A DNA stretch of 64,000 nt from Lytechinus pictus. Taxonomy: Eukaryota > Echinodermata > Echinoidea > Temnopleuroida > Toxopneustidae. Each line of letters begins with the position of its first letter. Position 1 is the first letter of the stretch. Both the position numbers and the translations under genes were made by a program. Of the stretch, positions 22,182 to 34,800 are shown piece after piece. The stretch spans positions 18,412,917-18,476,916 of the forward strand of contig NC_087261.1 of assembly GCF_037042905.1 (NCBI RefSeq), read 5' to 3'. The notes beneath the pieces are model-generated. The model worked only from the letters and a program-made list of their open reading frames with translations, was not told the DNA's origin and did not search any database.

Positions 22182-25100
22182 AGTCCAGGAAAAATAAGGT
22201 TTGACCGCAAACAAATTGCAATATAATTTTTTTCAACGCAATGCATTTCCATGAAGTTCCCAAAATGACATACTAAAAGTCCAGAAAAATGAATTTTGTG
22301 GAAAGATGTCTAATTTGCATAAATCCAAAATGGCGGCTACCGTAAGAATTTTTGATGATTATTGATAATAATTCAAACATTGTTCTGATCATAGCACTTT
22401 CAAAAATTATGATTAAAGCATGAAACTTTCACCAGTGTTATATCTTACCTTAGGCTTCATTCTAAAATCAAGATGCATGTCAAATTTGACCCCCGCTGAC
22501 CTCTAGAGGTCACTGAACTTAAGGTAAATGACCTCTAAATATCAGAAAATTGATGTTTTGCATCATTAGTACATAAAAAAATATGGTTATAATGAAAACA
22601 AAATGATTAAATATTGACTTTCAAGGTATCTTGATATCTTAGAAAGAATTTGGTGGGTTATAAAGTCTTGACCTTTGACCCTGGAGAGCTGGAAAAGGTC
22701 AATGACCTTAACATTTTAAAATGTTGACACATAGCATCTCTGATTTATGAACAGGCTTCTAGTGTAAAAATTGCAATACAATTAATTTGAGCACGATGCA
22801 TTTCCATGAAGTCACCAAAATGACATACTAAAAGTCCAGAAAAAACCATTTTGTGGAAAGATGTCTAATTTGCATAAATCCAAAATGGCGGCTACCGTAA
22901 GAATTTTTGAAGATTTTTGATAGTAATACAAACATTGTTCTGATCATAGCACTTTCAAAAATTATGATAAAAGCATGAAACTTTCACCAGTATTATATCT
23001 TACCATAGGCTTCATTTTGAAATCAGAATGCAAGTCAAATTTGATTTCCGCTGACCTCTACAGGTCAATGACCTTATGGTCAATGACCTCTAAATATCAG
23101 AAAATTGATGTTTTGCATCATTAGTACATAAAAAATATGGTTACAATGAAAACAAAATGATTAAATATTGACTTTCAAGGTATCTTGATATTTTAGAAAT
23201 TTGGTGGGTTATAAGTCTTGACCTTTGACCCTGGAGAGCTGGAAAAGGTCAATGACCTTAATATTTATATTATTGACACGTAGCATCTCTAATTTATGAA
23301 AAGTAGTCTAGTGTAAATATTGCAATACAATTAATTTGATCACGATGCATTTCCATGAACACTGATGAAGTCACCAAAATGACATACTAAAAGCCCCAAA
23401 AAATCCATATAGTGGAAAGACGTCTAATTTGCATAAATCCAAAATGGCGACCATCATGAAAACTTTTCATGATTATTAGTACAATCACTGGTCTGATCAA
23501 AGCACTTTTAAAAATATTATTGAAGCATTGAACTTTCATCATTGTTATATCTTTCCATAATATTATGCTTCATTTCAAAATTAGGATGCAAGTCCGATTA
23601 GATCTGTAGAGGTCAAATACATTAAGGTCAATGACCTCAAAATATAAAAAAAAGTGATGTTTTGCATCATTAGCTGATGATAAAAATAGTAATAATGAAG
23701 ACAAAATTATTTGATATTGACTTCCGAAGTGTCCTGATATTATAAAAAGAATTTGGTGGGTTATAAACTTTCGGACTTTTGAACACTGGAGAGCTAAAAA
23801 GTGTCAATGACCTTAACATTTTGGAATATTGACGCTAAGCATCACTGTTTTATGATAGACAGGCCTTAAGGTGTAAAAATTGTAATACTATTCATTTCAA
23901 CACAGGGCATCTCCATGAAGTCTCCAAAATGACATACCAAAAGTCCAGAAAAATCCAAGTGGTGGAAAAGCGTCTAATTTGCATAAAGAATTATCCAAAA
24001 TGATTAATCGTAGTAGTAAAAACACTGGTCTCAGTGATCATAACACTAAGAATGTGATTAAAGCATTAAACTTTCATCACTGTCATGACTGTTATATTCT
24101 ATCATAAAAAATTATGTTTTGCATTATGATAAATCGTTTTACACATTGTTAGATTGTGAGAATAGTTACTAGTAATTTTAACTTGTAAGGTCCCTTGATA
24201 CATGAGAAAATTGGCGAGTATTAAAAGTTGTGACCTTTAACCCTAAAACTTTCAAACGTCATTGTACTTAGAATATTAAACATAACTAGTTTACTATCCA
24301 GCGTCTGCTGAATAGAACAACCCAGTACAAGCTACACCAAAGTAGATATCTTCCAAGTGACCAGTCCAATGGAGATTTCACCTGGATATTGAAATTGAAG
24401 GAACAAAGAAGGAAAAGACAGCACGCATCGGTGACACCCCTCTGAGTAAATGAAACATTTTGATCTGCCGCCAGATGTTCATTTCATCAGCTCGTCATGT
24501 CTACATCTCTTATGGAAAAGGATAAGATGACAATATCTTAGATCTCGTCATGTCTACATCCTGTGTGAGAGATGATCAGATGGCAAGACATTGGATCTTG
24601 CCATTTTTTACATTGTGTGGGAGAGATGATCAGATCTTAGAAATTGTCATCTTATCCTTTTCCCTCAGATGATCATCTCTCTTACAGGATGCAGAAATGA
24701 CGCGATCTGAGATTTTGCCATCTGATAATCTCTTCTAAAAGATGTACACATGACGAGATCACAATATTTTTAAGTCATTGCCCTGAAGGTCATTGTCCTC
24801 AAGAGGTCAGGAGAGGTCAAATCTAAATTGCATTGGAATTTTTAAATGAAGCCTACGGTAAGATATAACACTTGTGAAAGTAAAATGCTGTTATCTTAAT
24901 TTTTTTTAAGTGCTATGATCAGACCAGTGTTTTTACTATTATTTGTAAAAATGAAAAATTCTCACGATGGCCTCCATTTTTTATTTATGCAAACTTGATA
25001 TCTTTTCACTACATGGATTTTTCTGGACTTTTAGTATGTCATTTTGGAGACTTCATGGAAATGCATTGTGCTGAAATAAATTGTATTGCATTTTTTCACG

Positions 25101-25675
25101 AGAGGCCTGTTTATAAGTATCATTATTGTGATATGTTAAGTTTACTGACCTTTGCCAGTGCTCCAGGGTCAAAGGTCAACATTTATGATACACAAATTCT
25201 TTCTAGAATATCAGGTTACCTTGAAAGTCAATATTTGATAATAATTTTGTTTGCATTATTACTATATTTATCATGAGCTAATGATGCAAAACATCAATTT
25301 TCTGATATTTGAGGTCGTAGACCTTTAATAAGGTCATTGACCTCTAGAGGTCAGCAGAGGTCAAATCTGACTTGCATCCTTAATTCTGATACGAAGCCTA
25401 TGGTAAGATATAACACTGGTGAAAGGTAAATGCTTTAATCATATTTGTTAAGTGCGATGATCAGACAAGTGTTTGTACTATTATAAGTAATCATTACTGA
25501 AAATTCTTATGATGGCCGCCATTTTGGATTTATGCAAATAGGACGTCTTTCCACTACATGGATTTTAGTAACACTTTTAGTATGATATTTTGGGGACTTC
25601 AAGGAAATGCATTGTGGTAAAAAAATGTTTAATTTGTTTGTGGTTGACCCCCTAAATCAGTAATTTTTCCTGGAC
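22182..25675. mobile_element. 3.5-kb TIR element with ~550-bp internal repeats
   Basis: Ends AGTCCAGGAAAAAT and its inverse at 25662-25675, extended by imperfect similarity (CAAACAAATT, GCATTTCC). The left half holds four direct copies of a ~550-bp unit (anchors AAAATGACATACTAAAAGTC near 22264, 22818, 23378 and 23928); the right half holds two copies inverted. The centre (24450-24770) has GATCATCT/AGATGATC inverted motifs. No ORF of note; non-autonomous. Confidence 0.85.
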
Positions 25676-25714
25676 TTTAAAGCCAACAAATTTTTCACAA
25701 ATTGGAAATGAAAT

Positions 25715-27215
25715 GTGGTTGCGTTAATTTTGATACACACTGTACAACATGATATAGCCAGAGGGCGTGACTTTGACAGCCCCCTGAGAGGGGTAGGCGT
25801 CAATGTGCCAGCCCTTTTTATGGATAATGTTATGGATAATATTGTTGGTTTGGATAATAGGTATTACACCCCAAACGATTTTTCGAACTTAATGAATAAT
25901 TACAATACTAAAGATACTTTAACAATGCTTCATTTTAACTGTCGAAGCTTGAGACGTAATTTTAGCAGGTTCTCAGAATGTATTAATTGCTTTAAGAATT
26001 ATATTACAGTATTTGGTATATCTGAAACATGGCTTAGAGATAATGAAGAACAATATTATAATATACCAGACTTTTCTTTTATTACTAGTAACCGTGATAA
26101 CAAGCGTGGAGGTGAAGTTGGAATGTATGTAAATAAAAATCTTAAATTTAAAAAGAAACCGGATTTAGACATTTTCCAAAATTGTATAGAGAGTTTATTT
26201 ATTGAAATCCACATAAGATCAATATGTTTCATAGTTTCAGTCATCTATAGACCGCCTAGCCAATCATTAAAAGATTTTTTAGAAACAGTTCAAATACCTT
26301 TAAGCAAAATCTCAAGTGAGAAAAAACAATGTATTATCATGGGGGATTTTAATGTTAATTTGATGGACCTAGATTTAATGTCATGTAATCATGATTTTGT
26401 TAATATTTTTTCTACCTTTTCATATTTTCCATTAATTAATAAACCCACAAGGATAACAAGTAATTTGGCAACAATATCAGATAATGTATTTTATAACCAA
26501 CCTGAAAGTGTCGTAGAAGCTGGTATCATTACAACATATGTCAGTGATCACCTAACCCCTTTCGTCATAATTGAAGGTCCTTTAATCTCTAATAATTCAA
26601 AGACCCATTACCCTATAAGAGACTTCTGTGAAAAAAATATGATTACATTTTGTAGAAAATTACAGTGTGTTGATTGGACATGTTTAAACAATACATAAAA
26701 CGTTGATGAAGTTTATGATATATTTTTAGACATTTACAAAAAACTATATAATGAAAGTTTTCCAATAACAAATGTTAAAATAAAAAAGACATCTACAGAA
26801 ATGTCATGGTTTAATACGGATATCAAGAAAATGTGCAAACGAAAATACTTTTTATATAAGAAATTTTTAAAGAACCCAACTTCCCATAGAGAGAATGTAT
26901 ATAAAAGTTACAGAAACATGGTCCATAGCTTCATTCGTAAAAAGAAGCGTGAATTCTATCATCATAAATTTGAAAATGTAAAACACAATTCTAGAGCGAC
27001 ATGGAAAATAATAAATAACATTTTAACAAAAAATAAGAATAGAGATGTTGATTACAGTATTGAAAATAATGGAGAAGTGACCGATAATCAGCAAGAAATT
27101 GTAAGTGTATTTAATGATTTTTTTTTTTGGAGTATTGGTTCTAAAATACATGAGAGTACTAGAAATCTATCTCAAGAAAATAACTTTAAAAGGTTTATGA
27201 AACACAGTATTTGTC
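25715..27215 (+). pseudogene. CR1/L2-like LINE, endonuclease and pre-RT region
   Basis: One frame runs from 25715 to about 27215 with a single stop (TAA, 26696-26698). The N-terminal part is an APE-type endonuclease: LHFNCRSLRRN, FGISETWLRDNEEQY, VSVIYRPPSQSLKDF, IIMGDFNVNLMDLD and YVSDHLTP. After the stop it continues MSWFNTDIKKMCKRKYFLYK and KRDFYHHKF-type linker sequence, as in CR1/L2 elements. It ends at the GC-rich MITE at 27228; no RT follows. Dead copy. Confidence 0.9.
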
Positions 27216-27227
27216 ATTCTACAGTGC

Positions 27228-27347
27228 CGGCCGCAGGAAACGTCACGCCCGAGCACGCAAACACCCTAGGGGGCTTTTGCGTCTAACCGAGGGTATTCAA
27301 GGGGAGCCCCCTAGGGTGTTTAGCCGCGCCCGCAGTTTCCTGCGTGC
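27228..27347. mobile_element. GC-rich palindromic MITE
   Basis: Inverted ends of about 50 bp: GCAGGAAAC and AACACCCTAGGGGGCT on the left have their inverses on the right. GC-rich against an AT-rich surrounding. It terminates the LINE at 25715-27215. Confidence 0.8.
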
Positions 27348-27629
27348 TATATAATATTGTCTAAGAAAGCTTAAACAACAAGATAGAGTGTGACAAAGTA
27401 TTAAACGCTTTTGATCAATCCATCGAAATAAGAATTGCATGTTTATTTTCATTAATATAATTTAAGATTAAACCAATTAGTTCAATTAATGCAAACTAAT
27501 TAAAACAGTCTTTCATAAAACCATATTAATATATACAGGCATAATATTTGCTAACTTCATTTTATCAAGAAAATAAATAAATTACATATGCAAGTCAGTG
27601 GTTGAGTAATGCAATACACAGCAGGTTGA

Positions 27630-28150
27630 ATCATATACATTGACAAAGTATCATATCCAGGGCTCTTTCCATGATATTCTTCATGATATTAGCAACTTCA
27701 TGTTCAGTAACGGGTTTAAAAAAGAAAGATTTGTTAAAATATGTTAGGCATGAAATCAGAGAATATTGAATTAGAATTCGGTGAAGACCGAGTAAGGTTT
27801 CCCCCCTATGGTAAGACAAAAGTCATTTCACGAATACATTCGCCACATCAAACGGATTTTCTATCTTAGCTTACATGATGGTGTATAATTCCATTGATTG
27901 TATACGGTTTGTTTCTACCTAAAATTTCATTTAAGAACGTCCTTGTTTTCTTCAGATTACCTTTCTTTCTTCAAAATTTGTTATAAAAATATGTTATTTT
28001 TGCAGAACGTATAAGTGTGTTTAATTCATTACGATATTTCTTATATTCTTATCATTCACATGTGTTGGCTTTGAATGAAATCGTTTATAAAGAATATGTT
28101 TTTCTCCTGATGGAATTAAAAAGAGCTCGTGTGATCCAGAGTTGACTAAC
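27630..28150 (-). pseudogene. CR1/L2-like LINE, pre-RT fragment, inverted
   Basis: Minus-strand reading with several frame breaks gives YKKYRNELNTLIRSAK, TFLNEILGRNKP, then NKSFFFKPVTEHEVANIMKN, the region just before the RT of the same LINE group as 25715-27215. It lies in the opposite orientation, so it is a separate insertion or an inverted piece. Confidence 0.72.
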
Positions 28151-29900
28151 ATTTGCTCCCCTAAAACACGTAAATGCCTACACTAAATGGACTGATGACT
28201 GAGAAAAAATGGCGACTGTCGTCTAATTTACAAACTAGTAGGCCTTTTAATTTGTGAATTACTACATGTATGAGTAATGCAATGACCAGGAGTGTACATA
28301 AAAAGCTTCCAAAGCACTTTCTTTGCCAGTGTAAATAATCTTTTCTCCGAAAGTCTAAACCCAATTTTAGTTCATACATTTTAGCTATATATTTCTTTAT
28401 CTCCATTGTTTGTAGCGATGTGTACGAAAAGTTGGCATACGTATAATGTTGTAAAGTGTGACTTTTCAATTCTGACCAGAAAGGAAACCTGCACCCAATC
28501 AATTTTAAAATAAATAGGCATTTATGAAGTGGAAATCTCCTGCGGGATCTAGCTCCCGACGGGATCAAATTCATCACCTGAAACAATATGATATATTTTA
28601 TTCTTCCACCTGTGGGCTAAGGACGTTTAGTAGTTGCCCTTCCTATGATCAGTGTTAGATGGCTAATCATAATCCTACAATTTTCTCAATCAGCTTTATC
28701 AATTTAAACCTAAAAAATTGGGAATGGGTTGGATGGAATAAATACCGTTTGCCTTCATATTGCACTAAGCCTCGTGACACCTTTGAGCGCCCTCAGTGAG
28801 GACAAGAAATATCATATTTAGATACCATATGCATGTCGATAAAAGCGTTGCACTTTATTGTTCAAATTGTTTATTTTGTGTTGCTTGAACAATGGTTCAC
28901 TCCATTATTCTGGGGGATATTTTAGTACATTTACCCGAAATGTAGGTAATTCATATACCAAGAGTGCACCCATGGGGGTCTTTTATGTGTACTACTTAAA
29001 AGCAAATCAAAGATTTTGATAAAGATAGCTCATAGTTCGCTAAAGGTACTTTTAGAAAGCTTCAAATTACCATTTTAATATTTGAAATTATCCTTTTTAA
29101 AAATATGGTACATTCTAAAAGCGGAAGAAGTGTAAAAATCAATCGAAGTTCCAATTCTCACCAGACATTTTATACAGCATCGCCGTCCGACTAATGAGTC
29201 TCTGCAAAGTCAGCGCAATTATTTATCCTGCTAAATTTAACTTGAAAAGTAAGTATAGAATATATTCTGATAAATCAGTCTAGTTTATTTCATTTCTGTT
29301 AAGGAGAAAATCAGGCTATTAATTTAAGTGTCAAGTTAAGCTGACGTTATCCTGTGACCATGAACTCAAAGCGTAGTTGCTGACAAATGACTTATGACTA
29401 CATAAAATATCAATGTATTATAGTGGGACCTCATGTAGAAATGTACAAATAACCCTATTTACAAGAGGATAATTGAATATTAAAGAAATGAATAGCTTGG
29501 ACGATAGATTTATGAGGTATTTCAGTCAGTACCTATTTGTTGATGTGTCAAAGTTCATGTTTCTAAATAAATGACTTGCATACATTTTTGAGCATGCATA
29601 TAGATGCATTAAAAAGTGTTATTAAATTTTGAACTTTTCCTTTTCCCCCTAGTTATAATAGGAACTTGATTAATGGTTGAACATAAGTTTTGTTTTTTGT
29701 TAAAAAGAAAGAAAAATAGCACATGGTTTCTTTAACATATACACACATATCATTTCATTTTCATTATACATTATTGACCTCAAATGGTTGAAGAATCTTG
29801 CTTCTAGGCTGACCGTTGTTATAAATTCAGACTATATCCCTAAATGAAACTTTCTCTTATTTGCTTTACACTGTGGTATACCTTATTTGTGTTTTGGTCT
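28151..29900. other. Intergenic sequence
   Basis: AT-rich. A 141-codon minus-strand ORF (28161-28586) has no recognisable motif and I do not call it. No repeat structure seen. Confidence 0.5.
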
Positions 29901-30163
29901 TAAAATGGTGAATTAAACTATTTGTCCCCTTCTCTTTGCAATGATTTTCGTGTGACAACTGAGTTGTACTACTTACACAGAAACCAATGGGTGGAACTTA
30001 TGTATACAAACCGTGGGAAAGATCACACGTTTCCAACTTTAATGAACACATCATTATACTTTATGTACAATTATCATGATGACATATTACAAAATCAAGC
30101 AAATTTTAGAAAATGCATACTTACAATACATCGGTGACGTTGGACAACGAATGAGCAGAAGAA

Positions 30164-30460
30164 TTGTCATACATATTGTTACTTCATTCTATAAAAAAAA
30201 AAGTAAATAAAAATCATATGCATATGAGACTACCAGATGTTCGTGCTGCCCCCTACGATCTATTTGCAAATCATCCAACCAGGAAGTTCCATTTGAACAT
30301 GTTCAAGGGATGCCACAAAAGTTTGTTCAGTCAATGGGAAGGGTTCACTGCAGAGGAACTTGATTTAAATATTTCAGGAAAAATTGCAAGACCCACAAAG
30401 ACCTATTATCAATCATATGGAGACTTTCTCAAACAAAAATCAAAGGGAATTAAACAGTAA
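30164..30460 (+). CDS. Unrecognised small ORF or terminal exon
   Basis: I do not recognise the protein. The frame is open for 98 codons, but only about the last 77 residues (from 30224) have protein-like composition: RLPDVRAAPYDLFANHPTRK, then FHLNMFKGCHKSLFSQWEGF and KTYYQSYGDFLKQ, ending in TAA at 30458-30460. It is balanced in charge and aromatics, unlike the low-complexity chance ORFs around it. It could be the last exon of a small gene, a retrocopy or a transposon remnant. A possible partner ORF lies at 29922-30137, but no convincing splice joins them. It precedes plexin B by about 390 bp. Confidence 0.35.
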   Translation: MSYILLLHSIKKKVNKNHMHMRLPDVRAAPYDLFANHPTRKFHLNMFKGCHKSLFSQWEGFTAEELDLNISGKIARPTKTYYQSYGDFLKQKSKGIKQ

Positions 30461-30848
30461 TTAATGCATACATTGGGAAATCTAAATAAGGTAAATCAAT
30501 TGACATGTTAGCAGTGTTGTAAATGTAATAAGAGCGAGAGGGGTAATAATGTTGAGTTGGAATTATTATGATGGAAATGGAGAAGGTTTTTATTAAAATA
30601 TTTCAGGAAAAAAGGCAGGCCTAACAGCTATCACTCACCATTTATTTAGCCACGTTTCAGCATAAAAGAGTAACCTGTCTTTGAGTTAATTCCATGCAGA
30701 CATGTTTAACAAACTTTCCCTAAGATTAAGCTTTTCCGTGTTTGTGATTTTATCAAAAGAGCCGTCTGAAATGTCGTATTCTGATATCCGTATTTTTACA
30801 GCTTTGATCTGCAAATACAAGCCTACTTCGTAGGAAGCATCCAAGATC

Positions 30849-31880
30849 ATGACTAACAGCGTATTGGGAGTACTTCTAATCCAGATGATGATATCATGTC
30901 AGATCGGATCAATCCAATCAGCTCCTCTCTCCTCCTACTTGGTTTCTTCATTTACCTCTCCTGATACTGACTCCAAACTACCATTCAACCACATCGCCAT
31001 CAACAACATCACAGGAGATATTTACATAGGGGCACGAGAGAGGCTTTACCAACTCGACTCCGAGCTCACCCTCAAAGAAACTGTTGATACTGGAAGCTGT
31101 CCTTTACTCAATAATAACAGATTCGTTAATGATAACAAACTCATTGTTCCTGTGGTAATACCTCAGAACTATAAGCTTATCACTTGTGGAGGGTGTAAAA
31201 ATGATTGTCAGGTGAGGAACTTGGCTAATATATCACTAGACCTTTTCAATTTAGGCAATACTGACGAGGTTGCGGCGAAAGGAGACCAACCTTCTGTTGG
31301 TGTCGTTGCTCTTGATGCTGACTTTGATAGTCGGGGAGTTGGTAAAGCTGATGGATTGTTTTACCTATTCATTGCGAGAAGTGGTGGTGGTCCTGGTTCC
31401 GGATTCACATTCATTTCAAAGAACAGTCTCGTAGACATTAAATCACAACAAAATATACCAGCGAATATCCTTACTGACGATTCAACAAGGTCCAAACATA
31501 TTATTTCGTACAAAAATTTTATATACGTTTTTATATCAAGACACGAGAAAACTTATTTAGGACGTCTTTGTCGTAATTCACTAGACGAAGACTTCGAATC
31601 GTACACTGAGATAGAGCTACAATGTACACGTGGTGGATCTCAGAATATTATTCAATCGGCTTACATTGGACCAGCAGGATCCCAGTTAGCTGAATCAATG
31701 AATATCAACACCACGGATGACTTATTGTACGCGGTATTCTCATCTTCACCTTCGTCTTCTCTTTGTGTGTATAAGATGATCGATGTCCAGCAGAGCTTCG
31801 AAGATGCCATCTTAGGATGCATTCTAGGAACTGAAACTGGCATCGCAAATAGCTTCATGTCTGGAAGTAAATGTGAAGAG
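30849..31880 (+). CDS. Plexin B exon 1 (coding): signal peptide and most of the sema domain
   Basis: 1032 bp, 344 codons from ATG to donor GAG|gtaagt. The ATG is chosen because a secretion signal follows at once. The sema part has FNHIAINNITGDIYIGARER, CGGCKNDCQVRN and SESMN-type loop residues (LAESMNINTTDDLLYAVFSS). A plausible acceptor (tatttttacag) at 30801 suggests a 5'UTR exon further upstream or a start of this exon at 30802. Confidence 0.92.
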
Positions 31881-34800
31881 GTAAGTTGTTTTGATTTGAT
31901 GACCATGGATGGTTTTTCTTTTTTTTTTAAAGTAAAATCGAAATTGCTTTACTACCTAAAGCAATGTGTGAATGTGTCATTAATTGAAGGGAAAATATAA
32001 AAAAGAGAGTACACACCTCGTTACCAATATTGCTTATAACGTTTCCATGTATTTAAATGCAAGATAAAAGAGCAGTGTCGATTAAATGCCGTGCTCACAG
32101 TCCCTTGACCGGAAATCGAACCCCGCACTATCCATGCGTAGCCATGCGCCTTATGCCACTCGGCCACGGCACCTCCACAATACTAGCTTAGAAAGGGGGG
32201 GTGCCTTTTGTGGTGATGTCCAAAAATTCATTGTTACGATACTGCAAAAAAATAACAATAAATATTTAGTTTTGGATTTGATTTCCTTTTCTTTTATTAC
32301 AGGAAATTGATTATAGATTAAACAAATCAGAAATAATAATAGTGTTACATCTCTTGAAGTGCTGATTATTATCCAAAGTTAATCCAAGTTGGTTGGCGAA
32401 GATTCCGTAAATTAAAGTTCACAAGGATGGCGATGATGAAATTGATGTTGAAGCGCGATTAATAACAAAAGTCACTGTAACGAGTTGAAATGTCCGTGAA
32501 GACGATGTTGATGATGATTAACAGTCAATTTCAGCAATCCATGGGTTGAAAAGTGTTCATTAAAACAGGTTGATGATCTCGATGAGAACTGAGAATTCCT
32601 CTGCAAACAGTTCATTGGTGGCGTGCAAATAATTTCACAGAAGATAAATATTCCAGGTGGAAATAAAGTCTGCTCTTCCATAAAGTCTGGCGTGAAACTC
32701 TAAGTTCTGATCTGTTATGATGTGATGATGCCCTTGAAGAAACTGCCAGCTTACATAAACTAAGTATTCACTATTCTGGAAGTATCTAGTATTCACTATT
32801 CTCGAAGCTTCTGGTATTGTCTTTAAAACGAAGATTCTCCTTCTTTCAGGAGCAGCCAAATTCTAGAAGGCTCTTAAATGACCTCAGTGAAATTAACAAC
32901 ATAGCTAATCCTATTTTTCATTTCCACAACCACTTGGAATCTCTTGGTGTTGCAGTCTCTATTCAGAAATAACAACATTCCTCAGTCTTTAAATAAGTGT
33001 AGGCATTCTGGAATACTCCTAATCATTCTATGCTATGAATATTCTTAAAGAGGAAATAACTAAATAAATGAATGTAATTGCTTTTACAATTCTTCTTATA
33101 TATAACATCATGAAAAATGTCAAATGAAGGCACGCAAATATTTTATTTCCGTGAATGAAGGTTGAAATTTTACTACAAAGTGCGTATCAATAAAAAGTTT
33201 GAAAAAGTCATGGGAATTAAAAAATATGCAACTTGGGATTTTTTTTCCACATAAGTTCTTTAGTTTGGGACTCATCTATCTAAAGAAAACAAAACTTACA
33301 CTTGGGTGAGCACTGCCAATTTTGTAAAAAAAACACAAAAAACAGAAATATGTTTGCGCAGAAATGTTCATTTTCACGCTTTGTGAAGGAAAAGGGCGAA
33401 AACAAACTGATTTCGCAATATTGCGCATGCACTTTTTAATGTTGAACCATTTGAAATAAAAAAAGATACATTTAAACATTTTGTAACAACTTTTCCACCA
33501 AAATTAACATTTTAATTCTAAGTTAGCTAAGCACAACCTTTACCCCTTTTTGTCTCAGCTGGATCTGAGAACATAACTGAGAGTAAAATAGGAGTTCATC
33601 TCAGAAACCTCCAGCATTTTTTTCTCTAGGTTTGTATCATTCAAAGGAGGACATCCCGATAGTCCGCGGGTCCGTTAGTCCGGGGGTCCGATAGTCCGCG
33701 GAGTCTGCTTCAAATGATATGACCTTCTAGAATAATTGGTCCTAGACAATTGCCCCTGAAAACTACCCCCAAAGGGTCGTATGATATAGTTCGTGGGGCC
33801 GATAGACGCATTGTCAGTTAACACACAACTGTAGTTCACGCACATATTCAATCCTCGCCCCTCCCCCAACTATAATACACGTATGCTCGTTCCCTATTTC
33901 TCCGGGAAAGTGGTAAGCATACATGTAAGGTTTACACCTGTGTGAGGGTATGTGTGTGTGTGTGTGGGGGGGGGGTTCAATCATATCCTTAGCTCCACGC
34001 GTACACACGTACAGGCGCGGTTCTAGACTATTTTTTCTGGGGGGGAGGGGGGGGGGGGTTGGGGCTTCTGGAGGCTTGATAAATTTTCGATGTTGGATTC
34101 TTTTTTTACAATGAAAATGGCCTATTGTTGGTAGCATTATACCGACCAAGCACAGGGGCGGATCCAGCTTTCGCCAATAGGGGGGGCCGAAAAATATTTT
34201 CATCAACATTTTTCTCGATTGGCCGCTATATAATCAGATTTTTTGTTGGTTTTTCAGGGGGTAGTCCTAACTAAAGACTGAAGTTTTAAGTATATGTTAG
34301 TTTTTATTGTTATAAACAAGTTAAGGTATCTCATGTGGTCTTAATATATAATGCGAGCGCGAAGCGCGAGCTCAAATTCTTTGATATTTTATGTCCTTAG
34401 ACCTGAAGATTCTGAGGAGATTTTATAATCATGAAAAAATATAAGTATCCAACTAAACAATGCGAACGCGAAGCGCGAGGCGAAATATTATTATAGTAAC
34501 GTGAAAAGAGGATTCAATTAGGACTGTTGTTTAGTGATAAATGAAGAGGATTACAAGTATCACCAATTAACTAATGAGAGTGCGAAGCGCGAGCTCAAAA
34601 TTTTTGATATTCCGACCTGAAAACTGGACAGTCTAAGCGCGTTTTTATTTTAATAAAGAACAAAGCTGTGTGTCTCAAACAATTAAATGCGAGCGCGAAG
34701 CACGAGCTTAATTTTTTGATATACTGACATGATAAAGGAGCATTTTGACAAATTGTAAGAATTTCCTAAGAGGATAGGTAACTCACAAATCAAACAATGC

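Noticed and set aside
28161..28586. 141-codon minus-strand ORF
   Set aside because: No recognisable motif, no splice context, and length possible by chance in this sequence.
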